Shown piece after piece: positions 1 to 11,300 of a stretch of DNA of 64,000 bases (its first letter is position 1; each line of letters begins with the position of its first letter). Origin of the DNA: Megamerina dolium (Eukaryota; Arthropoda; Insecta; Diptera; Megamerinidae). The stretch is taken from assembly GCA_963854835.1 (NCBI GenBank), contig OY978525.1, positions 33,221,266-33,285,265 of the forward strand. The letters are read 5' to 3'. The notes under the pieces are model-generated. The model was not told where the DNA came from and searched no databases. It saw nothing but the letters and a program-made list of their open reading frames with translations. The position numbers were made by a program, and so were the translations under genes.

Positions 1-615
1 TTTATTTAGCGCAATTATTTTCTCACGCAATTGCTCACGTTCTGCTTTCAGCAATTTCATTTGTGCAGTCTTCTCATATTCTCGTTGCTTTAGAATGCGT
101 CTCTGTTGCTGATAGAGTGTAATATACTCGCCGATTGTTTCTGTTTCACATTGCAATTGCTGCACCAAATGTTCCAGACGTTGTTTTTCATCTGTTAGAT
201 CGGCTACCTGGGTCATTAGCGACGTGAAACGATGCTGCAATTTTTCAACAGCTTCATCAGAGGCTAGATTGTGAAGATGATGATGATGTTGATGACTATG
301 ATCGTTGTGGATATGGTGTTGATGCTGATAATGATGATCGGGTATGATATTTTTGTTTCGGTCATTAGTTGTTTCGACATCTTGATCAATGCTGATGGGT
401 TCGTTACCACCATCACGGGTCTCTTTAGCTTCTTGACAAGTGTCACTTTCGCTGTGCTCAGTTTTATGATGGTCGTGATTATGATGATCATGTTTGTTAT
501 GGTGGTGATGATGATGATCATCGTGATTATCATCATCACCAACATGATCGCTATGATTTTCATGTATATCGTGTGATTTCTCCTTTCCATCGAAATGTTC
601 ATTGTATTCCTTCGC
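1..615 (-). CDS. GM130: GM130 coding exon 5 (partial, leaves window), with His/Asp-rich insert
   Basis: The frame is open for all 205 codons from the acceptor ATTATAG to base 1. From about 580 down to 255 the encoded protein is very rich in His, Asp and Asn, with several runs of three to five His. After that the coiled coil resumes with the motif ETETIGEYITLYQQQR, which closely follows mammalian GM130 (GETDTIGEYIALYQ). Reading the insert in other frames gives Met/Ile-rich nonsense. Confidence 0.82.
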
Positions 616-2861
616 CTATAATGGATTAAATGACATGAATGGCATTATATAAAATAACATATATATTTGATTTATTTTCACCAACTTCGTAATCTTGCAT
701 CTGCTGTTGTAGGACGACATTTATACGTTGCAATTCCATATTCTCGCGTGACAGACGTATCATCTCTTCATCTTTGAATTTGAAACGTTCATCACTTTCC
801 TTTGAGCGCTCTTCCATACGTTCATAATTGCTACGCATTTCACGATTTGCATATTCTTCGGCATCCAATCTATTCATCAGTTCTGCCTTATCGTTTGTCA
901 ACTGTACGAAACGTAATTCCAGCTCATCCAGTTGCTTTTTCAATTCGACATTTTGTATGAGCGCCCGCGATGCCGCCACTTTATCCGATTCCATTGCGGC
1001 GAAAAGTTTTGACTTATCCGGTTGCTCGGCAGCAATCTGTTCGAAACGTTCCTGTATTTCGATTAAGTCGTTCGTTTTTCGTTGCAATTCATTACGCAAA
1101 TTTTCGAGATGATCTTCTTGTGATTTAATTTTCAATTGGAATTCATGTCGTTCAAATTCGTAATCGCCCAGCTTCTCTTCTAGTTTTCGTATTTGCTCGG
1201 CCGATGCAGTCGCAGCATTAGTTAGAGCTTCCTGTGCATGAGAAATAGAAGAACAAATCGTTAGTATCATTTTATAGAGTCATTTTTCTAATTGTTGTAA
1301 TAGCCAATATGGTAGTTTGATCCAATACTTTATGTCCAGCACAATGTTTAATCTATGTATGTACCTTCTCACTAGTATCATCCTTATATTGATCCTGTCG
1401 TTTCATATTCTTTTGTATATCACGTTCCAGTGTACTGATATGATCAACAAATTGCCGCTCTCGTTCTTGCAGCTTAGCACATTCATCCATTAGTTCACAA
1501 TTTTTTTCATTCAATTTCGTTATTTCACCATTTAAATTTTGTGTATAATTCTGATATTGTGTATTCGCTTGCTCCTTATCATAGGTCAGCTGATGTACCA
1601 TTGCCTATATAGGATAATTCATATAGATTTAATTTTCTTTTCACTTGAAAGCAGCTATTTACTCGACTCACCTGCAAATCTCTTACTTGCTGCTCATACA
1701 TGAATTGTTTCTGGGTCAATGTTTCAATACGATCATCTTTGCCGACATTCGATTCGTCCGATAGTTGATTTATTCGCAATTTTGCCATATCCAATTCATT
1801 GCATTTATCTTGCAATTGTCGTTCCAATTCATTGGATTTTCGCTCAACGACTTCCAATTGCTTTTTCAGCTCATCCATGTGACTTTGTTGTGTGTCGCTA
1901 TGCGCTTCGGCTTGCGCCAATTTGTCTTGTAAGACTTTAGTTGTGTTTCGCAGCTCTTCGTAATTAAGCTGTTGCGTCATAAAGTGTTGTTGCACTTCCT
2001 CCAGCCGATTCGAGGTATTGATAAATTGTGTACGCAGTTCTTCCAATTCAAGATCTTTTTCGCGACACAAGTGACGATATTTATTCACATCGTTTGTTAG
2101 CTGTGACTTTTCAGTGATAAGCACTTGTATGGCGTTTAGATTTTTTTGTGACATCTCTTCCGGATACTCATCCTTAACAATAGGAGGAGTGGAAGTGGTC
2201 TGAACAACTGATTGTGCAGTAGGCGGCGTTGGAGTTGTGGATGTGAAATATGTTTCCAGTGCAGCCGCTGGTGTTGATGGCACAGGTGCACTAAAATAAC
2301 TCGCCACAGATGGCATTGGTGAAGTTATTGAAGAGGCAGCACCAATCGATAAGGCATCTAATGTTGTTGTTGTCGCTGATGTTATTGTTGCGTCTACCTC
2401 TGTGGGTAATGTAGACATAGCACCACCGCTACCATCATCTTCATCAGGTATTGTTCTTGCTGCACCGGAATTACATGACCCATTTAGATTTGTTTCTGAT
2501 TCCGATCTCTCTGACAATGTACTTGTTACACTGCTAGCGGTAGATGTATGTTGATTTGGTTGCTGCTCCACATCCACTTCATTGAATAATTGGTTTACAC
2601 CCGGCGTGGTTGTTGTTGATGTTATGTCTGTACCACCACGTTTTTGATATTCCTTCAACTACAAATACAAAATAAAAATTACAGAAGTCAACAGCTTGTA
2701 ACGTTTACATTTTCTTTTTCTATTTATTGGGTGAAGAGCCTGCCCTTCTTATGACGTGTCAATGTTATCACTTGTAAATTGTCTTCTCATATGTTGGTGA
2801 CCAATGAGAAAATTACCTTTTTGCGTGCAGCCGCAATCTTTTGGGCTTTCGTTTCAGACAT
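1..2861 (-). CDS. GM130: GM130 / golgin subfamily A member 2 homologue, 5' part (five exons, runs off the left edge)
   Basis: GM130 is a cis-Golgi coiled-coil tether whose extreme N-terminus binds the vesicle tether p115 in animals. Exons read on the minus strand are 2861-2817, 2658-1672, 1604-1365, 1231-686 and 615-1. All junctions are phase 0, giving 811 codons before the edge. Identification rests on three stretches matching mammalian GM130 order: a basic N-terminus (MSETKAQKIAAARKK then LKEYQKRGG), a coiled coil with SRALIQNVELKKQLDELE, and ETETIGEYITLYQQQR near the window edge. Between residues about 20 and 180 lies a Ser/Thr/Ala/Pro-rich linker; a His/Asp-rich insert lies in the last exon. 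Introns are 158, 67, 133 and 70 bp. The C-terminus and stop lie outside the window. The family call is firm; the exact donor of the fourth exon is less so. Confidence 0.88.
686..1231 (-). CDS. GM130: GM130 coding exon 4
   Basis: The exon has 182 codons of coiled coil, including the segment SRALIQNVELKKQLDELE that aligns with mammalian GM130. The acceptor is ATGCACAG. For the donor, ending after GAA with GTTGGT keeps the frame open into exon 5. The alternative GTGAAA four bases further on would put an early stop into exon 5, so the weaker-looking GTTGGT is preferred. Confidence 0.82.
1365..1604 (-). CDS. GM130: GM130 coding exon 3
   Basis: The exon has 80 codons of coiled coil between the acceptor TATATAG and the donor GTACAT. 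It is rich in Glu, Gln, Lys and Asn and keeps the frame of its neighbours. Confidence 0.83.
1672..2658 (-). CDS. GM130: GM130 coding exon 2
   Basis: The exon has 329 codons between the acceptor TTTGTAG and the donor GTGAGT. Its first half is low complexity, rich in Ser, Thr, Ala and Pro, and is probably unstructured. Its second half, from about the motif SQKNLNAIQVLITEKSQL, is a heptad-type coiled coil rich in Glu, Gln, Leu and Lys. Confidence 0.88.
2817..2861 (-). CDS. GM130: GM130 coding exon 1
   Basis: This exon encodes 15 residues, MSETKAQKIAAARKK, from an ATG at 2861-2859 to the donor GTAATT. It is Lys/Arg-rich, as expected of the p115-binding N-terminus in GM130 proteins. The reading frame continues without a shift into the next exon, which starts LKEYQ. 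Confidence 0.85.
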
Positions 2862-3952
2862 TATTCGTTTCGAATTTTCGATCTCAATAAATATTATCGA
2901 GTTTTTTCTTATTGTAGTATTTGTGCAAAATTGAATAAAAACATGGAAAACATTCCTATCAGAATTGGCAACTGCAATTATATGAAGATTTTCTGACAGC
3001 CTATACAGAGGTGTTTTTTTCTTAATCATAGGGTGTGTTATATTAATTAATATCGTATATTAAATGATAAATTTTTCCAGAATTTGTCAAAGGTAATTAA
3101 TTATTATTTTAAATGTTTTATACCTACTAAGTAAATTATACAAAATCGTATAAAATATCTACATGTAAAATGATGCTCAAATAGAAACAGCTACAAAAGG
3201 TATATTTACAGAAAAATAAGCAACTCTGAAAATAGCTGAGAGTAATGTAAACATTTGCTATCAAAAGGTCATGTGGGAAGAATTGTTACTTTTTATCGAT
3301 ATTATGCTAGTTGCATTCGCACCAAATTTTGGGAGAATAAGCAGCTTTTTGCTTTCTAAGATAAAAATATCACCAATAGTACGCAAAACCTTGCAAGTTT
3401 TACGTATAGTTGATGATCGTTTACATTTTGATGAAAAAAAAAGAAATAAAAGCAAAAAGAAAAATGGAATATTAAGAAAGATATCGTGCAGTAATCATCT
3501 GAAAGTTTTCGTGTAAATTTTATTAACTACTCAAGAAATTTGGAAAAAGTGTGTTTATTTATCTCTTGCATATTTATTTTGCTAATATTCCATTTAAGTT
3601 TCTTAAGTGCTGGCAAATTTCTGTGATAAAAATTGGTCAGCAGAAACTAACAACAATTAATCATCAAGATCAATTGTCACTTCACTCTCAATTTCAATTT
3701 CTCAATTACGCGAACAACAAAACCTGACAATTTACTTACCATATTTATGAATTGCAATTTATCCGGCATTTTTAATACAAAATAAAGGTAAACATATGTA
3801 ATTAACTTTTACACTTTGTTATAACGAATATTAACATTTTGACATTTAAAATAGGAATATTGAATATTCTTCTTGGTTTCTTGGGTATTTTTATTCCTTA
3901 ATGATACGACGGTTCAATTTTTCGTAATATACTAGATATTACGATGATAATA
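2862..3952. other. Intergenic: 5' side of GM130; no gene seen
   Basis: This AT-rich stretch follows the GM130 start codon and probably holds its 5' UTR and promoter. Open frames here, such as one at 3271-3516 on the plus strand, show no recognisable domain. Confidence 0.5.
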
Positions 3953-4301
3953 TGTGGCCACATAAAGCCCCAAAGGGCTCCTTGGTCGAGCTTCTCTTCC
4001 ATTACTGTTGTGCGTCTTAAATTTTGGACAATATTAGAAGGAACCTACTTATTTTAGCCGGTTCCGAACGGCAGAACACTTGTGACATCACTTTTTCTGA
4101 GCTTTGTCACAGAGTTCTTTTTAGAAGCTTTTTCATGGCAGGTTGTTACTGTCGGAAGAATTGCCAATTGCTTGCCGACAGGTGGGTACCGTTCGAAAGA
4201 AAAATTTTTTCGATATTAAATTTGTTATGCATCAGCCGGGGATTGAACCACCGACCTACAGATCAGAAGGCGAACACACTAATCACTGAGCTACGGCACC
4301 C
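3953..4301 (-). mobile_element. tRNA-derived SINE, full-length copy
   Basis: The copy lies in minus orientation, with its GGGTGCCGTAGCTCAG head at the right end. It is flanked by a perfect 12-bp target-site duplication, ACGATGATAATA, at 3941-3952 and 4302-4313. The head contains an A-box-like TAGCTCAGTGA and a B-box-like GGTTCAATCCC, as in RNA polymerase III promoters. The 3' end has the GAGCCCTTTGGGGCTTTA stem-loop common to the family, here slightly diverged. Confidence 0.85.
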
Positions 4302-4313
4302 ACGATGATAATA

Positions 4314-6530
4314 CTATATTCAATTACTTTGAAATATTCCCTTCAGCACCTCAATTTCATGGTGCAATTTAATAATGCTTTAATCGGAAGAAGCATCCAA
4401 AAGATTTGAACCTGTTGAAGTGTTATTTCTTGAGTAAAACTGAAACATAATTTCCTTTCAACAATGAACTTGGACGACCTTACCTTTTTATTATTGTATA
4501 TAATGCAGGTTGATTTGCAAAGTACAGAGACTATTTAAATTTGTAGAAAAGTTACCGTTTTTACATTATAGTAAAATTAAAAAATTAGATAAAACACAAA
4601 AGTACTCGACTGTTTAAAAAATATATTCAAACATTGAGAGAGAAAGAGAGAGAGAGAGAGATTAATTGAATATAAAAGCGTCATATTTCCTGCATGATAG
4701 AGGCCTAATCTATGTTATACGTTTGTAGTACATACCTGTATAGCAAATGTAAATTTCAACAAACTGTTATTGGGTAAGAAATTTGCGTTCAAGTTGTTCT
4801 GCTATATATAATTATAAAGTTAAAGAAAATATCGTAGGTAAGAACAATATAAATATTAATTTGTATTTTATTTAAACATATTTTTTTATTTATTTCGTTT
4901 TTGTTTTTGTTTTCTGCACTAAGTTTCATTGCCAAAAAATATAGTTCTATTAGTTGTTTTTCCTAGTTATTTTGTTTGTTTCATTTTTACAATTAACGAA
5001 CACACACATTATTAACGTACATATTTTAGTAATTTACAAAAATGTTTACTTAACTATTACATATAAATTATACATTTCCTTTTTGTATAGTTATAAATTT
5101 GATGCATAAATAATTTATATTAGTAGATACGTATTACAATGCTGCACGAACGTACAATACTTGAATATTGTTCGGTATTCAAAAACATGACAAATTATTC
5201 GAAAATTAACTATGATAATACATCGGATATAAGCAGAAGAAAACATAAGCTATGATTTGAAATAAATATTGTTGTGAATTGTATAAAAGTGATCCATCCG
5301 AATATATTTTCTATATTCTAACACAACTAATCGTATTATTTTAGTTTAATTGACCTTCGTGCCTACTCGTATTCATTCTGTTCGATGCATATAGATGAAG
5401 TAAAGTAGGATATTAAAAAATCGTAAACCGTGCAGCAGTCTCGTACATATCGTGTTAAAAGAAAATTTCGAATGCTACAAACTTGTTTAAAATTATTTGT
5501 AATACATACACCTAATAAAAATACAAATATTAAAAAAAAAGCAGTGAAACTAGCTTATATAAAATGGTATACAGTCATCGTGTGCAGTAGTGAATATTTC
5601 TTTAATATAAGTACCTATAGGCTTTTGTTTTTTCTATCATTTAAACTTTGTTATTTAATACAAGAAAATTATAGTAATAATAATAGATTTTATAAAACGG
5701 TATAATTAATAAATAACAAAGTAAAATGTAGTAAACTAATAGTATTATTTAAAAGTAATAATAAATAAACGTAAATAAATGCTTGTACATAGTTCTAATA
5801 TGATGATTATTATTTAATGATAACATTACATTATATTACTATCGCTCTCTGTCGGTCTATCTTGCCCTCTAACATACATTCGGAGAGCAGATAATTCGAT
5901 TATAAAATAATAGGAATTGATTAAATACCATTGGATTCATTCAAACATTCATTCCAGTATATAATTTGTACATGTTTAAGTATTACTTGATGATTTTATT
6001 TATTTTGCATGTTTTACTCAAATTTTTTAGTTCAATTTTGAATTCATTTATATGATTTAATTACTGAACATATATAAATTCGTACTAAAAATAATAATTT
6101 CTTGAGTATTTTCTGTTCTTTTTTGTTTTGTTATCTTCAAATGAAAGATGAGAATGTAAATTTATGAATTTTAGAAATAAAGACATCATCAGTCTTTTTT
6201 GTTTTTAGTTTTACATTTTACATTGTTTTAAATACATGTTATACATATGTATTGTAATGGTAATTGTAATAAGTTTTATGCTATATAAATAAGTACTTTT
6301 ATAAATATGTATACTCGTATTTGTGTATGTAAATGCGGATGCGGATACTGATACTATTTTGGTTTACAATCAGGTTTATGTACAATTCTACTAAATTTCT
6401 ACATACAATTTTATTTTATTATACATTACAATTCGATACTTTTATTATTCATTTATTGTTGTCTTTGAAAATTATATTTATATTCAAATTTCGCTATATG
6501 ACCATAGCGTTATATATTTCATAAAATATT
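4314..6530. other. Intergenic AT-rich DNA
   Basis: No gene is recognisable. A short (AG)n tract occurs near 4638-4662. Two AATAAA hexamers in the ptc direction occur at 6441-6446 and 6452-6457 (read as TTTATT on plus). They are the nearest I found downstream of the ptc stop, about 0.9 kb away, so the ptc 3' UTR may end near here. Confidence 0.4.
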
Positions 6531-6539
6531 GATAAAAGA

Positions 6540-6730
6540 ACATCGCCTAGGAGCCAAAGGTCAACCACAAAACATTTTGAAGCTCGATGTTTGGGTGCCC
6601 TATAAATTGACGCAAAAAACCAGGTGGATTTGAGTTCAATTTGCAAAACCTTGGCGAAATGGAACGAAATATTTCTTGAGAAATGACTCATACACGATAA
6701 AATTGTGCGAAACGACCGTGATCAAACAAA
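6540..6730 (+). pseudogene. Decayed mariner transposase fragment
   Basis: The plus strand shows LDVWVPYKLTQK followed, after a frame change, by SICKTLAKWNEI and FLEK. These match the order of mariner transposases (WVPHELT..., SIC...LLKRNE..., FLKR) just before the first catalytic Asp. The Asp region is damaged and contains a stop. No inverted repeats were located. Confidence 0.5.
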
Positions 6731-7365
6731 TTATAAAATAAATGAAAAAAAATAACATAATGTGCCCAACGTAAAAATTACGGATTTTCCGCAAAACCAA
6801 TAAGAATACTAAGGCGCTGAGAAATTGGACATTCAGGTCTACACAATTAAGGCATTTGAATAAGGATCAATAGAAATGGGAGCTCGATGTCTGGGCTACT
6901 GATGATCCAAAAAAGGATCTCATAGTAAATCCAAAATAGACGTAGACCAATTTTGATACCATAAATCAGGGAATTGCTTAAGTTATTGTAAGATATATGT
7001 GTGCTGTGCTACAAAGCCATTGCAGTGTTGGGATCAATCAAACCATGGATCCTTGTAATCGATTTATGCGAGAGCCTAAAAGGGCCAAAAAATTAAAATC
7101 CCTCTATTAATGTGACAAATCATCACCATTACTCGGCTTCTCATATTCGTGTGATACTAAGATTCAAGTCTTTTTCATTTTGCACTGTGATTTAAGTATG
7201 TTTGTTGCCGAACCACAACAATACAAACAATCAGCACAAACAGATATAAAATAATATCGAATTACTACTTACTCTATCAAGTGTAAACTATCAATTATCA
7301 ATTAATTACTTAGCAACTACTTGCACCAAATGTGGAGCCGCCAATAGGTTAGATAATTCTTAATG
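6731..7365. other. Between mariner relic and ptc stop; probable ptc 3' UTR
   Basis: This AT-rich stretch lies directly downstream of the ptc stop codon in the ptc direction. It most likely contains the ptc 3' UTR; no poly(A) signal of the AATAAA type was found in it. Confidence 0.4.
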
Positions 7366-8331
7366 CTAACTTGTAAAATTGTAACTACGTACAGCACGGC
7401 CGGGCGTTACTAGTTCGACTTTAATATTCGCCGTTGCCGTAACTTTCGTTGTATTCGTATCGGAGTGATGCGTTTCAACGGTGACTTCCGGTTGTACAAC
7501 AATACTCTGTAATTCGGGTGGAAAGTTCGTCGATGTGTTCGCTGATGGGGTTGCACCATTATCTTGGCCAATTTTATTAGTGTAATGATGCTGTTGTGAT
7601 GGTGGTGCTTGTTGCGATGATGGACCTGATGATTGCGGCAATTGTGACGTTTGTTGTGGATGATAATGATGATGTTGATGATAATTATTCATATTATTCA
7701 AATTATGATGATGATGCTGCATACCATTGTTGGCATATTGTTGTCCCATATTATTCATGTTCGTTGTTGGCGTAGTTGACGATGATGCGCTATTACAATT
7801 TACACCACCACCACCAGCGCCATTGCAGCTACTGCCACCCCAATCATTATTCATTTGTATCGATGATGATGAAGATTTCCACGATGGCGGCTCTTCAGTT
7901 ATCGTTGTCAACGATGGATCATTAATATTGATATCCTTGTGATGATAATGTGATGATTTCTGGCATGATGATGAACGTGATGAACGTGAGGAGTTGCCAT
8001 GAACAATGACAGTCTTATTGGCACGTTTGCTGCGATGCATAACAGGGGATGGTGTTGAAATACGATCCGGATGTTCAAATGGTATTAGCTCAGCCTCTGG
8101 TCCAATCATACTCAATATGATGGGAAAAATAATAATGCTATTATATGCGCCAACACACAATACGATGAGCAGCAGCCAAAAGAAATGCCGAATAACAAAT
8201 TCAAAGGGCGATGTCGAAAGCATAAATACCGCCAGAGCCGATGTGAGTATACCATGAATGAGTGGACCCATCGATACTTGCATTGAGAGATGTATGCGAC
8301 GTTCACGATTACCCACCGAAGTCATAAAACC
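7366..8331 (-). CDS. ptc: ptc coding exon 6 with C-terminal tail and stop
   Basis: The exon encodes residues 1046-1366 and the stop at 7366-7368. It starts GFMTSVGNRERR, carries transmembrane segments 11-12, and then a cytosolic tail of roughly 240 residues. Conserved tail blocks are DPSLTTITEEP, ELQSIVVQPEVTVET and TTKVTATANIKVEL. Between them, about 7530-7870, the protein is expanded and rich in Asn, Gln, His, Ser and Gly. Confidence 0.95.
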   Translation of the reverse strand, partial: GFMTSVGNRERRIHLSMQVSMGPLIHGILTSALAVFMLSTSPFEFVIRHFFWLLLIVLCVGAYNSIIIFPIILSMIGPEAELIPFEHPDRISTPSPVMHRSKRANKTVIVHGNSSRSSRSSSCQKSSHYHHKDININDPSLTTITEEPPSWKSSSSSIQMNNDWGGSSCNGAGGGGVNCNSASSSTTPTTNMNNMGQQYANNGMQHHHHNLNNMNNYHQHHHYHPQQTSQLPQSSGPSSQQAPPSQQHHYTNKIGQDNGATPSANTSTNFPPELQSIVVQPEVTVETHHSDTNTTKVTATANIKVELVTPGRAVRSYNFTS

Positions 8332-11300
8332 CTGAAGAAGAAATGAAACGGAATAAGACTAATTACCAAAAACAAAGATGTCAAATATAACTCACCAATG
8401 AGATATGCACTGTAAAACAGACTATCATGCCAACGCTTAGTATTAAAATGACCGCCGGAATTGCTGATAGCTTAATGCCAAGCAATGTCATGGCACCGAA
8501 AATTTGTGCCAATGAAGCCATCGCACTGAACACAACCAAGAAAGCTGCCCAAACGGAAAGTAGCAATATGGAGACGAGTATGAAGGCAGCAAGAAGGGAA
8601 CCACATAAAATCAAACTAAGCGAAGAACGTAATGTCATATATTGTTCCCAGAATATGAATGGAATACCTAAAAAATAGCGTAAAAATAAAACACCATTGT
8701 CAATTTCTCCATACAAACTAACTAACCTGATGGATAATTGGGCAGACCGCGTGCCTCAAATTTGACACTTAAATCACGTATGTGCCCGATAAGCGTTTTA
8801 ATTTCCGATGTATCAGTCAAGCCATGCAAATAGAATGGCAATTGTGCATAGACCAACGGTAGACTTTTTGGAATTTTCAAATCATATTCCGTTGGCACAT
8901 GATAATACTGACGTGGTTCGGGATGTAGTTTACCCTGAAATATAGGAAAAAAATATAAACATTAAAACTCGCGAAATATGCTCTAAAAATTGTTCCAAAG
9001 AGTCTGCAGATCAATTTTCAGTGCGCATGTAAAAAATCATAGAGGCGTATTAAGTAGTGTCCGACTCTCAGGCTTTCTTGAAACTTCCAAAAGCCTGCAC
9101 AAATAGCAGAAGAACAATTTTTTGAGGATAAATGAAATCTGATGGTGATGGCGGACAAAGTCCATACAATGTGATTACTCTGGTCCGTCGGATAGTTTAC
9201 TTTGAATTTTGAGCTGCACTTGGTATTCGAAACATTTTACATACCTGCGAAGCACCATAAGCGAAAACGTCATTTGTCGCCCAGGCAGAGAGATAATTAT
9301 AGAACGCCTTCGGATTAATAATGCCCTCGCTGTCGACTAGACGATGCTGCAACACCAAGCTCTTATCGATCGGATTATCAACATAGCCCGTCTGAACGAG
9401 CAATTTATAAGCTAATATCGCATCGGTGCTAGCATTGGGATACCAATTTTCCGTAGTAATGCGTCCGTCCTTGTACTCACGATCGAATATTCGTTGTAAA
9501 TTTCGCAACCAATCACGAAACAGTGACAACCAAAAATCGGGCAGTCCGCCATTATCATTCTTGATTACGTGCGGCACTCGTACAAAGGCCTCATGATAAT
9601 CGTGCAGCAATCGCTGATTGGTGGGATACTCAAAATTACCCTGTGTCACCGCATACATGCTGTAGAAGCCGAACATAGTTGTCTGCGCATTGAGGAACTT
9701 ATATTCATTTGTATCCTTCGGCACCAGATCGATCAGATCGAGACCATCCTGTAGGCGTGTCGAAGCGTATAGGCTAAATATTACCGTGCTCACGAATGTA
9801 ACCACAATAAGGAACTTCACCCAGCTCTTCATGAGAAATGGTGTGTAATAGCGAAAGGCGAATTTTGCCAGCGAGAAACGTGGTATACGCTTCTCCGAGC
9901 ATGAGAGCAAAGCCTCTTGCTGAGGATGCTGCTGCTGGGTATTTATTGTAGTGCTATTATATACAGCCGCTGTTGATGGATTCGAGCGTGCATTACAATT
10001 CTTAATAGCGCATCCAGATGAATTGCGACGATTGTTATGATATCGATTATTGGTATTATTTAGCATTGCAATTGGTTTTTCCTTCCAAACGGGGAAACAA
10101 CAACAAAAAATATCGGCACGTCCCGCCGTACGACGTCTCAAATCCAGTGAGATCATCGCTGGGAAAACAAGAATAGCAGCAGCCAGATTAAAACACATTA
10201 CAATGGCGGCTTGCAGGCAAAACACCTTCAGAGCTGGCACCGGTATGAAGACGGCTGCAAAAAATGAACCGGCCGTTGTGCAAGCGCTGAAAAGAATACT
10301 AGGTCCAACTTTTTTCAAAATATTTTTCGTATGTTCCTTGCGGTTGCTTTCGCCGTATGCTGCGGTCAACATGAAAATATGATCGACACCTAAGCCAAGC
10401 GCCAGAAAGGGTACTACTTGTGTGCTGGCCGCATTAAAGACAATACCCAGCAGTGCGCAGAGACCCAAGCCTGCAGCAGTGGAGAAACCAATCAGCAAAA
10501 CTCCAGCAACACCGACAGTACTTTGGCCCTTGACGGGATCTTTCCAACGTATGAGCGTACAAAATGCATACAGAACTGTTGCTACTACACCAATAATCAA
10601 ACTGAGCGGACTGGGATTTGAGAATTTCGCCAAAATATCATCCAGTGTAGCCGATGAGAATACATAAATGTCATAGTTATTCGATATGCGCGAATTTTTT
10701 AGCAGTGTCTCAACCTCCTTGGAGAAATTGCTTTGCCAAGCATTCAGCACTTCGGCAGCCTTCTCTTGCGTCCAACCAATGTGATGTACTTTATAGTTTT
10801 CATTCCATGAATCGAACATTTCCTTCTCAGTCATTAGCTGGACGACAGTTTGTAGACCTTTGGCCTTTTTCAAATGACCCGAACGATTACGTTGCACTCC
10901 GCCAACGATAAGTTCCTCCGGCCAATGCATGTACTTTGCGGCATAACCATAGCATCCACCGGTCAGAATCGAACCAACATCTGGTGGCTGTTGACTATTC
11001 TTATTGGGTGACGTATCGGGACATTGTGGATTCTTGGGATTCAGGCACGGTTTCTCTGTGTAGCCCGTTGTGATGGCGGCACGCTTCATATACTGTTCAA
11101 CGGTGTCGAAATCGAATGTGATCTTTTGATCGCTCATTTGCTCCTTCATCGATTGCACCAGACTAGATGGATTCAGAGTGCTCCACATGATGCGCTTATC
11201 AATGCCCCTGCAAATGGATATTCAAGATCTCAAGAGTATATCGCAATAGTTAAAAGAAGTTTAACTTACGGTATTTGTACTGGAAATTCTGGTCCCAACA

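Noticed and set aside
264..602. Met/Ile-rich open frame on the minus strand
   Set aside because: It is an out-of-frame reading of the His-rich GM130 exon.
3271..3516. 81-codon plus-strand frame between the genes
   Set aside because: No recognisable domain and AT-rich codons; indistinguishable from chance.
10050..10382. Plus-strand open frame of 110 codons
   Set aside because: It is antisense to the Patched sterol-sensing domain region and has no domain of its own.
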